Positions 1 through 9,259 are shown, counted from the stretch's first letter. The stretch is 11,674 bases of DNA from Deltaproteobacteria bacterium (GCA_019313105.1 JAFDBW010000018.1:1-11674); one strand, 5' to 3'. Translations and numbers: made by a program. Notes: generated by a model from the sequence alone, not told the origin.

Positions 1-9
1 CCGATCTGA

Positions 10-492
10 ACAAAAGCAGTAGAGAGCTACGGCGACGAATTGGCCCAGGTCAAGGACGTCATGTCTCGTGAAGAGCTCTTTCGCCAACTGCTCGACAGTC
101 CGACTCTTGACCTTGTCAAGAAGCAAACCATGCTGACAGACCTCTGCAAGGCCATGGAGCTTTCCGAAGGGATGACCAAGTTCCTTGGCCTGCTCCTGAA
201 CAAGGGTCGGATCTGCTACCTTGGCCAAATTGAAGAAAATTATCGTCGTCTCGCAGATGAACTGTCCGGCATTCTGAGTGCCAAGATCATGTCAGCCGTT
301 GATCTGGATGATGTTCAGCAGCAGGCGATTGCCGCCAGTCTTGAAAAACAGACCGGAAAACAGGTTGCCGTTAGCGTTGAAGTCGATGCCGATTTGATCG
401 GTGGGCTTCAGGCTGAGATTGCCGGCCGCCTTTTTGATGGCTGTGTCAAAACACAACTTAAACGAATCGAAGAATCCTTAACGAAGGGGTGA
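10..492 (+). CDS. atpH: ATP synthase F1 subunit delta (5'-partial, apparent frameshift at the window edge)
   Basis: Subunit delta links the F1 head to the peripheral stalk of the membrane ATP synthase. The readable frame gives 160 residues from position 10 to the TGA at 490-492. The family usually has about 178-180, so roughly 20 N-terminal residues are missing. The C-terminal part is typical: an LIGGL motif, a GRLFDGCVKTQLKRI tail and the preceding helical core. An in-frame TGA at 7-9 blocks this frame. The TTG at 40 is not a credible start, because the residues before it (VESYGDEL, positions 19-42) already match the N-terminal helical domain. The five codons before the stop fit the family only in another frame, with the switch at the A-run 12-15. 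This may be a sequence error, an edge effect or a real lesion. atpA starts 13 bp downstream, so the two are cotranscribed. The identity is firm; the state of the 5' end is not. Confidence 0.9.
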   Translation, partial: TKAVESYGDELAQVKDVMSREELFRQLLDSPTLDLVKKQTMLTDLCKAMELSEGMTKFLGLLLNKGRICYLGQIEENYRRLADELSGILSAKIMSAVDLDDVQQQAIAASLEKQTGKQVAVSVEVDADLIGGLQAEIAGRLFDGCVKTQLKRIEESLTKG

Positions 493-505
493 CGAGGTCG
501 TAACA

Positions 506-2017
506 ATGCAAATCAGAGCAGAAGAAATCAGCGCGATTATCAAGAAGCAGATCGAAAGCTTCGGTCGTGAAGTCGAAGTCAGTGAAACTGGAACAATCAT
601 CTCGATTGGTGACGGTATCGCCCGTATCCATGGACTGGACAAAGCAATGGCCGGTGAGTTGCTGGAGTTCCCGGGCAACACCATGGGCATGGTCCTCAAC
701 CTCGAGGAGGACAACGTTGGTGCCGCGATTCTCGGTGATTACGAGCACATCAAGGAAGGCGACACGGTCAAGCGTACCGAGCGTATCGTCCAGGTTCCGG
801 TCGGCGAAGCGCTGATCGGCCGCGTGGTCAACGGCATCGGTATTCCGATCGACGGCCAGGGTGAGATCAAGACCGATACTTACAGTCAGGTCGAAATCAA
901 GGCACCTGGTATTGTCTCGCGTAAATCGGTTCATGAGCCGATGCAGACCGGCCTCAAGGCAATTGACTCGATGGTTCCGATCGGTCGCGGTCAACGTGAG
1001 TTGATCATCGGTGACCGTCAGACCGGCAAGACAGCCGTTGCAATAGATGCCATCATCAACCAAAAGGGTCAGAACATGATCTGCATCTATGTCGCCATCG
1101 GCCAGAAACGCTCGACGGTGGCCCAGGTGGTTGACAGGCTCAAACAGACCGGTGCCATGGATTACACCATCGTCGTTTCCGCGTCTGCTTCCGAGCCGGC
1201 TCCGCTGCAGTTCATCTCGCCATACACGGGTGTCACCATGGGTGAGTTCTTCCGTGACAGCGGCAAGCACGCCCTGATTATCTATGATGATCTTTCCAAA
1301 CAGGCCGTTGCCTATCGCCAGCTTTCACTGTTGCTGCGTCGTCCACCGGGCCGCGAAGCCTACCCCGGTGACGTCTTCTACCTGCATAGCCGTTTGCTCG
1401 AACGTGCTGCCAAGCTCAATGATGCAGAAGGCGCCGGTTCTCTGACCGCGCTGCCGATCATCGAAACCCAGGCCGGTGACGTTTCCGCCTATATCCCGAC
1501 CAACGTTATCTCGATTACCGACGGTCAGATCTTCCTCGAAACCGACCTGTTCTACTCAGGTGTGCGTCCGGCGATCAACGTCGGCCTGTCGGTGTCCCGT
1601 GTTGGTGGCTCGGCCCAGGTCAAGGCAATGAAACAGGTTGCCGGTACCTTGCGCCTGGCACTTGCCCAGTATCGTGAGATGGCCGCGTTTGCCCAGTTCG
1701 GTTCCGACCTGGACGCCGCCACCCAGCGCCAGTTGAATCGTGGCGCCCGCCTGGTTGAGATTCTCAAGCAAGGCCAGTATGTGCCGCTGCCGATCGAGAA
1801 GCAGGTTGTCTCGATTTTTGCTGCCAACAATGGCTACGTTGATGAATATGAAACGTCGGAGATCCAGCGTTACGAGCAGGAAATGATTTCCTTCATGGAA
1901 AGCAACTACGCTGACGTGCTTGCCACGCTTGCCGAAAAGAAAGCCATCGATGACGAGCTGGAAGGCAAGATCAAGGCCGCTCTCGATGAATTCAAGGGCC
2001 AGTTTGTCGCTTCATAA
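506..2017 (+). CDS. atpA: ATP synthase F1 subunit alpha
   Basis: The alpha subunit forms the alpha3beta3 hexamer of F1 and carries the non-catalytic nucleotide sites on the cytoplasmic side of the membrane. The 503-residue product has the usual family length. Visible landmarks are the N-terminal beta-barrel domain (about 25-95), the Walker A motif GDRQTGKT at 169-176, the Walker B region ALIIYDDLSKQ around 256-266, and the arginine finger in SVSRVGG (R365), which reaches into the catalytic site of beta. The C-terminal helical domain follows from about 380. The start ATG 506 has GAGG at 494-497, 8 nt upstream, and the N-terminus MQIRAEEIS is typical of the family. It sits 13 bp after atpH and 22 bp before atpG, consistent with one polycistronic message. 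Nothing is missing or unusual. Confidence 0.98.
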   Translation: MQIRAEEISAIIKKQIESFGREVEVSETGTIISIGDGIARIHGLDKAMAGELLEFPGNTMGMVLNLEEDNVGAAILGDYEHIKEGDTVKRTERIVQVPVGEALIGRVVNGIGIPIDGQGEIKTDTYSQVEIKAPGIVSRKSVHEPMQTGLKAIDSMVPIGRGQRELIIGDRQTGKTAVAIDAIINQKGQNMICIYVAIGQKRSTVAQVVDRLKQTGAMDYTIVVSASASEPAPLQFISPYTGVTMGEFFRDSGKHALIIYDDLSKQAVAYRQLSLLLRRPPGREAYPGDVFYLHSRLLERAAKLNDAEGAGSLTALPIIETQAGDVSAYIPTNVISITDGQIFLETDLFYSGVRPAINVGLSVSRVGGSAQVKAMKQVAGTLRLALAQYREMAAFAQFGSDLDAATQRQLNRGARLVEILKQGQYVPLPIEKQVVSIFAANNGYVDEYETSEIQRYEQEMISFMESNYADVLATLAEKKAIDDELEGKIKAALDEFKGQFVAS

Positions 2018-2039
2018 CGCAACGATCGGGTAATAAGAG

Positions 2040-2915
<876 letters not shown>

Positions 2916-2942
2916 GTTTCCAACGACTTATATATGAACACC

Positions 2943-2960
2943 CCACTCGGATCCGGGTGG
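2943..2960 (+). promoter_or_regulatory. Hairpin in the atpG-atpD intergenic region
   Basis: The bases CCACTCGG and CCGGGTGG around a central AT form a near-perfect 18-bp palindrome. Its one asymmetry (T2947 opposite G2956) is a U-G wobble in RNA. It ends 6 nt before the atpD GGAGG site, so in the message it is a stable hairpin next to the beta-subunit ribosome site. There is no T-run, so it is not a terminator. A role in mRNA processing or in tuning beta translation is inference. Confidence 0.5.
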
Positions 2961-2966
2961 CAGAAT

Positions 2967-2971
2967 GGAGG
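2967..2971 (+). promoter_or_regulatory. Ribosome binding site that decides the atpD start
   Basis: A perfect GGAGG lies 11 nt before ATG 2983 and overlaps the in-frame ATG at 2965. It can serve only the downstream start, which supports the 468-residue beta subunit. Confidence 0.75.
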
Positions 2972-2982
2972 AACGGTTCATC

Positions 2983-4389
<1,407 letters not shown>

Positions 4390-4422
4390 TCAGACGATTC
4401 CGCAGTAAAGGAATAAATAGGC

Positions 4423-4836
4423 ATGGCAGAAAAGATTAAACTGGAACTGGTCACACCCTACAAGCGCGTATTGTCGGAAGAGGTCGATGAAGTGACCGCT
4501 CCCGGCACAATCGGTGAGTTTGGCGTGTTGCCCGACCATACCTCTCTCTTGACGACCATGAAGGTTGGAGAGTTGTCCTACAAGCAGGATGGACAGACAT
4601 TTTATGTCGCCGTCAACTGGGGCTACGTGGAAGTTGAAGACAATGTCATGACCGTGCTGGTTGAAACGGCCGAACCGGCTGACCAAATCGATGTGGAACG
4701 TGCCAAGGCGGCTCTGGGTCGTGCCGAAGAAGCCCTTAAGAAACTCTCCAGCGAGGACAAGGATTTCAAGATCATGGAAGCTGCTCTGGTGCGCGCCCTG
4801 ATCCGTGTCCAGGTGGCGGGCAAAAAACTCCACTGA
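4423..4836 (+). CDS. atpC: ATP synthase F1 subunit epsilon
   Basis: Epsilon binds the foot of gamma and the c-ring, and its C-terminal helices can inhibit ATP hydrolysis. The 137-residue protein shows the N-terminal beta-sandwich (about 1-85) with the family signature PGTIGEFGVLPDHT at 27-40. A two-helix C-terminal domain follows, rich in Ala, Glu and Lys (about 88-137), so the inhibitory hairpin is present and not truncated. The start ATG 4423 has AAAGGA at 4407-4412, 10 nt upstream. The gene is the last of the operon and is followed 27 bp later by a strong intrinsic terminator. Confidence 0.96.
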   Translation: MAEKIKLELVTPYKRVLSEEVDEVTAPGTIGEFGVLPDHTSLLTTMKVGELSYKQDGQTFYVAVNWGYVEVEDNVMTVLVETAEPADQIDVERAKAALGRAEEALKKLSSEDKDFKIMEAALVRALIRVQVAGKKLH

Positions 4837-4863
4837 ACGACGATAAAACAGAAACACTCTGCA

Positions 4864-4890
4864 GGGCGGCTCAAATGAGCCGCCCTTTTT
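4864..4890 (+). terminator. Intrinsic terminator of the atp operon
   Basis: A perfect 9-bp GC-rich stem (GGGCGGCTC at 4864-4872, GAGCCGCCC at 4877-4885) with an AAAT loop is followed directly by five T residues (4886-4890). It lies 27 bp after the atpC stop. A second, mutually exclusive 9-bp inverted repeat (CTGCAGGGC at 4859-4867, GCCCTGCAG at 4895-4903) brackets it. Confidence 0.93.
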
Positions 4891-5036
4891 GCTTGCCCTG
4901 CAGGTGCAGCACAGCGTGATAAAGTGGTCAAGGGTATGAACAACAGCGTTTTGTGCACAGATGTTTTTGGTTAAAAGAGGGACCCTGGTTGCGATGGTGC
5001 GAAAAGAGCCGGAAGAAGCATTTTCGCGATCTTGCC

Positions 5037-5065
5037 TTTGCTAAATACAGCTAAGAAACTATAAT
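5037..5065 (+). promoter_or_regulatory. Sigma70-type promoter for the ZIP transporter gene
   Basis: A perfect TATAAT -10 box lies at 5060-5065, with a weak -35 candidate TTTGCT at 5037-5042, spaced 17 bp. Transcription would start near 5072 and give a leader of about 23 nt that contains the ribosome site AAGGAGA (5083-5089). The -35 match is poor, so an activator or a different -35 is possible. Confidence 0.55.
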
Positions 5066-5094
5066 GTCTCCAAGAAAATCATAAGGAGAATCAA

Positions 5095-5910
5095 GTGCTC
5101 GAGTCCTTCATACAATTAGACCCTGTCATGCAGGCCTTCCTGGCGACGCTGTTTACCTGGGCGGTGACCGCAGCCGGCGCCGCCCTGGTCTTCATGAAGA
5201 AGGATATTAATCCCAAGGTCCTCGATATGATGCTCGGTTTTGCTGCCGGAGTCATGATTGCGGCGAGCTTCTGGTCACTGCTCAATCCTGGCATTGAGAT
5301 GGCGGAACATATGGGACAGATTCCTTGGTTGACTGCGGTGATCGGATTCCTGGGGGGCGGCATTTTCATGCGTTTGACCGACAAGTTCCTGCCGCACCTC
5401 CACCCTGGTTTGAAAATGGATCAACGCGAGGGGGTCAAAACTTCCTGGCAGCGCAGCACCTTGCTGGTGCTCGCCATTACGATGCACAATATCCCGGAAG
5501 GCCTGGCTGTTGGCGTTGCTTTTGGTGCCGTTGCCGCCGGGCTGCCCTCGGCGACTATTGGTGGAGCGATTGCCCTGGCAATCGGTATAGGCATTCAAAA
5601 CTTCCCTGAGGGTGCGGCCGTGTCCATGCCGTTACGCCGCGAAGGCATGAGCCAGCGGAAAAGCTTTTTAATGGGCCAGTCCTCAGGAATTGTGGAGCCC
5701 ATCGCCGGAGTCCTGGGGGCCTACTTTGTGCTGTCTATGCAATCGATTTTACCTTATGCCCTCTGTTTTGCCGCCGGAGCGATGATCTTTGTGGTTGTCG
5801 AGGAGTTGATTCCGGAATCGCAGAGAGTGACCGCCAATATCGACATGGTCACCATGGCGACAATGGGTGGTTTTTCAGTGATGATGCTGCTAGATGTGGC
5901 CCTCGGTTGA
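5095..5910 (+). CDS. ZIP-family divalent metal transporter (GufA subfamily)
   Basis: The product is a polytopic inner-membrane transporter expected to carry zinc or related divalent cations. The 271-residue protein has several hydrophobic segments (about 11-34, 43-64, 77-95, 121-145, 151-175, 195-215, 219-238, 252-270). The signature metal-site motifs are HNIPEG at 131-136 (TM4), QNFPEG at 168-173 (TM5) and EELIPE at 236-241. Together these match the two-metal transport site of ZIP proteins. A short HLH at 101-103 lies in the loop before TM4; there is no long histidine-rich loop. The start is GTG 5095, preceded by AAGGAGA 5-6 nt upstream. The gene stands alone on the + strand behind its own promoter and converges on the DUF4126 gene 6 bp away. 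Metal specificity cannot be read from the sequence, and no clear Zur- or Fur-type palindrome is visible upstream. Confidence 0.92.
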   Translation: MLESFIQLDPVMQAFLATLFTWAVTAAGAALVFMKKDINPKVLDMMLGFAAGVMIAASFWSLLNPGIEMAEHMGQIPWLTAVIGFLGGGIFMRLTDKFLPHLHPGLKMDQREGVKTSWQRSTLLVLAITMHNIPEGLAVGVAFGAVAAGLPSATIGGAIALAIGIGIQNFPEGAAVSMPLRREGMSQRKSFLMGQSSGIVEPIAGVLGAYFVLSMQSILPYALCFAAGAMIFVVVEELIPESQRVTANIDMVTMATMGGFSVMMLLDVALG

Positions 5911-5912
5911 GA

Positions 5913-5944
5913 GCTGCTAAGGCTCAGGCAGGCAGCGGGTTTTT
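5913..5944 (+). terminator. Possible weak terminator of the ZIP gene inside the 3' end of the convergent gene
   Basis: GCTGC at 5913-5917 can pair with GCAGC at 5932-5936, followed by GGG and five T residues (5940-5944). The stem is short and the loop long. The structure lies within the coding end of the opposing DUF4126 gene. It is offered because no better terminator exists between the two genes. Confidence 0.3.
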
Positions 5945-6540
5945 GTCTGACCGAAAAAACGTCTCAGCGTTTCGTACATGCCTTTAAGTCCTCGCCAGAG
6001 GATCGGCAGCCACCAGATCATCAGGATCAGGAAACCCGCCAGGAACACCAGAAAAATCAGGGGGAAATAAACCGCTGTCCACAGCCCGGCGACGACCATG
6101 GTGTCTTCGGCCAGGGACGCACCGATGTTGCTGAAAGGTTCCGGCGAGGTGTTCACCAGCAGTCGTGTGCCGGCCTTGGTCAGGTGCGCTCCGGCGGTGA
6201 GGGTCCCACCGACCAGTGCCGCGGCAAGGGAGAGAGATGGCTCAACTTCGGCAACTGCTGAAGCCGCCAGTATGGCGCCGGCCGGGATGCGGATGAAGGT
6301 ATGCAGCGTATCCCAGGCATTGTCCACGCCCGGAAACTTGTCGGCAAAAAACTCGACACCATACATCAAGGCGGCCGCACCGATCACCAGGGGATTCTGC
6401 AGGACCTGCAGGGTTTCGGGCAGAGACATGTTGCCTGTGGCTCCGAGTAACCCAAGAACAAGAATCGCTGCATAGAGGTTGAGTCCGCTTGCCCAGGCAA
6501 CTCCCATCGAAAGAGCGATGTAGGTTATAATCTCTTGCAT
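5917..6540 (-). CDS. DUF4126 family integral membrane protein
   Basis: The 207-residue product matches the DUF4126 family, whose function is not known to me. The diagnostic region is EFFADKFPGVDN followed by AWDTLHTFIRIPAG (residues 63-88). Hydrophobic segments lie at about 5-33, 50-65, 84-97, 103-120 and 147-180. The amphipathic, basic C-terminus (WRGLKGMYETLRRFFG) probably lies on the cytoplasmic face. The ATG at 6540 is preceded by a purine-rich GAGAGTAGAG stretch and by an extended -10 promoter at 6583-6591. Its stop lies 6 bp from the convergent ZIP stop. The upstream gene on the same strand (TVP38-like) ends 113 bp away without a clear terminator, so some readthrough is possible. Confidence 0.85.
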   Translation of the reverse strand: MQEIITYIALSMGVAWASGLNLYAAILVLGLLGATGNMSLPETLQVLQNPLVIGAAALMYGVEFFADKFPGVDNAWDTLHTFIRIPAGAILAASAVAEVEPSLSLAAALVGGTLTAGAHLTKAGTRLLVNTSPEPFSNIGASLAEDTMVVAGLWTAVYFPLIFLVFLAGFLILMIWWLPILWRGLKGMYETLRRFFGQTKTRCLPEP

Positions 6541-6582
6541 ACTCTACTCTCGATTTATTGATGATTCCTGCCAACGTCAACA

Positions 6583-6591
6583 ATTATACCA
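6583..6591 (-). promoter_or_regulatory. Extended -10 promoter for the DUF4126 gene
   Basis: Read on the minus strand this is TGGTATAAT, a perfect TATAAT (6588 down to 6583) preceded by the TGn extension. No good -35 is found 16-18 bp upstream, as is usual for extended -10 promoters. Transcription would begin near 6576 and leave a leader of about 35 nt. Confidence 0.5.
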
Positions 6592-6653
6592 TTCCCGTCG
6601 AAGCGATCTGTTTTTCGCTTTTTAAAGTCTTTTGCCGCAATGCCGGCCGCAGT

Positions 6654-7346
6654 CTATTCAGGCTCTTTTTCTATCCCTTGCAGTGAAGTGTCCCTGCGTT
6701 TCAGGACGTTCGCGATACCGAAGCCGAGCAACATGAACAGAATTGAAAAGGCCACGACCAGCGCTCGGTTCTGCACCCCGGGAGCGACAATTCCGCCGAG
6801 CAGGACAAAACCGATCAGTGACGGCAGAATGCCGATAAAGGTGCCGACAGCGTAATCACGATGCCGGACAGCCGTCAGGCCGCAACCGAAATTGACCGCG
6901 TCGAATGGCAGCATAATCAGGCGCATGGTCAAGACGGCGAGGAATCCATTTTCTTTCAGTCGCGCATCCCACAGCACTAAAGGTCCCGACAGGCTTTTTT
7001 CCACGGAATGCCTGCCGAACCAGCGGGACAGGGTGAAGCCGAAGTTGGCGCTGGCATTTTCACCGATGATTGTGAAGAACGTGCCAAGACAGGGGCCGAA
7101 AATCAATCCTGAAGCGACCGTTAACAGGGTTGCCGGAAAAAGCACCAGCGGCCGCACGGCATAAAAGACAATATAAACCAGGGCCGCGTTGAAGAGGCCG
7201 ACATCGTCCAGCCAACGCTCCAGCAGAACGGGGACCTCGGTCAGGGCAATCCCGGAACGCCACCAAAGTGTCAGGGCCATAAAAAAAAGACAGAGCCAGA
7301 GGCTGCCGAACAACAGCTTTAATGGATTGATAAGGTGCTTTGGCAT
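6654..7346 (-). CDS. TVP38/TMEM64 family membrane protein (VTT/SNARE-associated domain)
   Basis: This 230-residue integral membrane protein belongs to the TVP38/TMEM64 branch of the DedA/VTT superfamily. Members are membrane proteins with re-entrant loops, and DedA relatives are implicated in lipid scrambling or undecaprenyl-phosphate handling; a specific role here is unknown. Evidence is an N-terminal TM (about 11-30), FPATLLTVASGLIFGP at 70-85, a Gly/Asn-rich GENASANFGF around 95-104, the RWFGR step at 108-112, and RLIMLPFDAVNFGCGLT at 142-158 leading into HRDYAVGTFIGILP. These are the two conserved blocks of the domain. A final TM lies at about 195-213. The ATG at 7346 has no good ribosome site. 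It lies 38 bp after the isomerase-like gene and is probably translated from the same operon message. Confidence 0.88.
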   Translation of the reverse strand: MPKHLINPLKLLFGSLWLCLFFMALTLWWRSGIALTEVPVLLERWLDDVGLFNAALVYIVFYAVRPLVLFPATLLTVASGLIFGPCLGTFFTIIGENASANFGFTLSRWFGRHSVEKSLSGPLVLWDARLKENGFLAVLTMRLIMLPFDAVNFGCGLTAVRHRDYAVGTFIGILPSLIGFVLLGGIVAPGVQNRALVVAFSILFMLLGFGIANVLKRRDTSLQGIEKEPE

Positions 7347-7384
7347 GAATTGTCAAAGTCTGGGCAGAGAGGCGTGAGGGCGTC

Positions 7385-8158
7385 TTATATGAGTAGGCGA
7401 TTGACCTCTTGCAGAGACCGCTGCAGGTGCTCCAAACTGCGCGCCTCGAGGGTAATACTGGGCAAGGCAGACATCCCCTTGAGATGTCTCTGCAGAGGGC
7501 TGAAGTCGATCGTGCCGTCGCCGACCGGGAGATGTTCATCGGCCCGGCCATGATTATCATGCAGGTGCAGATGAAAGAGTTTCGAGCTGACCGACTTGAG
7601 CCACTCATCCATCGGTCTCCTGCCGAACAGGTGCCAGTGTCCGGCATCGAAACAATGCCCGAAAAAGCTCGAATCAATTCCACTGACCAATTGGACCAGT
7701 GTGTCCGGGGATTCCTCGTAAATGTTTTCGATTGCCAGGCAACAATCGAGATCCTCAGCCTGCTGCACCAGTGAGGGAAAGAACGCCAGCGCGTGCTCCA
7801 GCCAAACGTCCTCAAGCCTTGGATAACGCCACTTGTCGACACCCGGGTGAATGATCATCAGATCGGCGTGTAGCCGGCCGGCAAACCGCAGGGACTGCTC
7901 AAGTCGTTGCCGGGTTGCTTGCCTGATCAGTGGATCGAGAGCTCCCGGGTTGAGATCAAAAAAAGGCGCGTGAACTCTTGGTCGGACACCGGCATCTTGA
8001 AGGGCCGCGGAGATCCGCAAGATAAGTTGTTCCTCGACGATTTCCAGCTCGGGACCCTTAATGGCAATCTCTGGCGCCAGGCCGAGGGCGAGGACTTGTG
8101 GAAGGCAGGTTTCGATCTGTGCCCAGGGAATATGTGCTCCCAGCCAAGCTGCCTTCAT
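7385..8158 (-). CDS. TIM-barrel sugar phosphate isomerase/epimerase-like protein (AP endonuclease family 2 fold)
   Basis: The 257-residue cytoplasmic protein has the xylose-isomerase-like TIM-barrel fold shared by sugar isomerases/epimerases and endonuclease IV. Likely metal ligands follow the family order: H63 (HAPF), H104 (HPG), E144 (AIEN), D171 and H174 (FDAGHWH), H200 (HLHDNHG), H209 near the VGDGTIDF turn (211-219), and E238 (LEAR). The VGDG and HLHDN elements favour the isomerase/epimerase branch. The substrate cannot be assigned. Its ATG (8156-8158) overlaps the stop of the potassium channel gene as ATGA, so it is probably translationally coupled to it. A TVP38-like gene follows 38 bp downstream. 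The pairing of an ion channel with a sugar-type enzyme has no obvious pathway logic. Confidence 0.85.
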   Translation of the reverse strand: MKAAWLGAHIPWAQIETCLPQVLALGLAPEIAIKGPELEIVEEQLILRISAALQDAGVRPRVHAPFFDLNPGALDPLIRQATRQRLEQSLRFAGRLHADLMIIHPGVDKWRYPRLEDVWLEHALAFFPSLVQQAEDLDCCLAIENIYEESPDTLVQLVSGIDSSFFGHCFDAGHWHLFGRRPMDEWLKSVSSKLFHLHLHDNHGRADEHLPVGDGTIDFSPLQRHLKGMSALPSITLEARSLEHLQRSLQEVNRLLI

Positions 8159-9162
8159 GACTGGCCGCCTCCGGCGATTTTTTCCAGCTTGCTGATTGCC
8201 GGGCGTTCACCGAGAATAATCAGCACCGAGTTCGGCTCGATATTTTTTTCCGGCGGAGGGTTGAAGGTCATCTTGCCGTCCGATTCCTTGATCCCGACAA
8301 TAATAATCCCCATGCTCTGCCGGATGCCCGAGTTGATCAGGTTCTTTCCGGCTAGGACCGAGTTGGCTGCAATGCGGATTTCCTCGATCTGCAGAGCGAG
8401 ATGTTCGCTGGCTGTGGCCAGCTCAATGAAATCGACTACGGAAGGACGCAGGATGGCCTGGGCCATGCGGCTGGCGCCGATCGTATAAGGCGAAATCACT
8501 TTGCTGGCACCGGCCCGCATGAGCTTCTTCTCGGCACCTTCCTCTCCGGCACGGGCGAGAATGAACAGTTTTGGATTGAGGCCGCGGGCGGTGAGGGTGA
8601 TATAGACGTTGTCGGTATCAGACGTGACTGCTGTAATCAGGCCCTTGGCATGTTCGATCCCGGCCGCCTGCAAGGTCTCATCGTCGGTCGCATCGCCCTC
8701 AACATACATGTATCCTTCCCGCTCCAGGCGCTCAATGTGGTTTGGGTTTTGTTCCACGACCACAAAAGGTGTCGGTCGAGACTGGAATTCGCGACAGATC
8801 AGATGGCCGATACGGCCGTAGCCGCAGATGATGTAGTGATCTCTGAGTTTACCGATGCGACTTTCCAATTTTTTCCTCCCGAGGATTTTGCGCAGCTGCC
8901 CTTCAAGTGTGAACTGGATGAGGCTGCTGAGGGTATAGGCGATAATCCCTGTGCCGCTGATGATCAGGACGATGGTAAAGATCTTGCCTTCGGGACTGAG
9001 TTCGTGAACCTCCCTGAAACCGACCGTCGCCAGGGTAATGATGGTCATGTAGAGGGCGTCAAAGGCTTGCCAGTCCTCGATCATGGCATAGCCAAGGGTG
9101 CCAAAAGCTATGACTGTAACCAGGGCGGCAATGGAGAAGCGGAGGTGACGGACAGGGTCCAT
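8155..9162 (-). CDS. Two-TM potassium channel with RCK (TrkA-N and TrkA-C) gating domains, variant filter
   Basis: The 335-residue product has the layout of MthK-like channels. TM1 spans about 8-28, the pore loop 36-52 and TM2 60-82. The TrkA-N Rossmann domain follows from about 108, with CGYGRIGH at 113-120 (the GxGxxG nucleotide loop), an acidic residue ending beta2 (E137) and EGDATD at 155-160. The TrkA-C domain covers about 250-322. It should form a tetrameric inner-membrane K+ channel gated by ligand binding to the cytoplasmic ring. The filter reads ATVGFREV (45-52): the usual TVGYG is TVGFR, with Arg50 at the last glycine. ATG 9162 is supported by AAGGA 8 nt upstream and a promoter at 9190-9218. 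No M107-like internal start is evident, so whether a separate RCK-only product is made is unknown. The 3' end overlaps the next gene by 4 bp. Confidence 0.93.
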   Translation of the reverse strand: MDPVRHLRFSIAALVTVIAFGTLGYAMIEDWQAFDALYMTIITLATVGFREVHELSPEGKIFTIVLIISGTGIIAYTLSSLIQFTLEGQLRKILGRKKLESRIGKLRDHYIICGYGRIGHLICREFQSRPTPFVVVEQNPNHIERLEREGYMYVEGDATDDETLQAAGIEHAKGLITAVTSDTDNVYITLTARGLNPKLFILARAGEEGAEKKLMRAGASKVISPYTIGASRMAQAILRPSVVDFIELATASEHLALQIEEIRIAANSVLAGKNLINSGIRQSMGIIIVGIKESDGKMTFNPPPEKNIEPNSVLIILGERPAISKLEKIAGGGQS

Positions 9163-9189
9163 GAAACGTCCTTGTATAAAATTGTCACG

Positions 9190-9218
9190 ATGATAATCAC
9201 GGGTGAAGTAAAAGGCAA
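9190..9218 (-). promoter_or_regulatory. Promoter of the channel / isomerase-like / TVP38-like operon
   Basis: Read on the minus strand: -35 TTGCCT (9218-9213), a 17-bp spacer, and -10 TATCAT (9195-9190). Transcription would start near 9183, giving a leader of about 20 nt with AAGGA before ATG 9162. It lies about 50 bp from the GntR promoter on the other strand, so the two divergent promoters do not overlap. Confidence 0.6.
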
Positions 9219-9259
9219 GCAGTTAAGTGGTTTAGCTTTGTGCCACGGCCAGAAATGGC

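Noticed and set aside
458..1270. Long open frame on the minus strand inside atpA
   Set aside because: It lies antisense to a strongly conserved gene, its translation resembles no family, and such frames are common opposite GC-rich highly expressed genes.
2965..2982. Upstream in-frame ATG as the atpD start
   Set aside because: The only good ribosome site overlaps it, and the family N-terminus begins at the next ATG (2983).
6600..6623. AAGCG...CGCTT inverted repeat with T-runs between DUF4126 and TVP38-like genes as a terminator
   Set aside because: The stem is only 5 bp and the T-run lies on the plus strand, where no gene ends; on the minus strand there is no T-run.
7060..7842. Minus-strand open frame spanning the isomerase-like and TVP38-like genes in another phase
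   Set aside because: Both real genes in this span have clear family motifs; this frame has none and crosses both.
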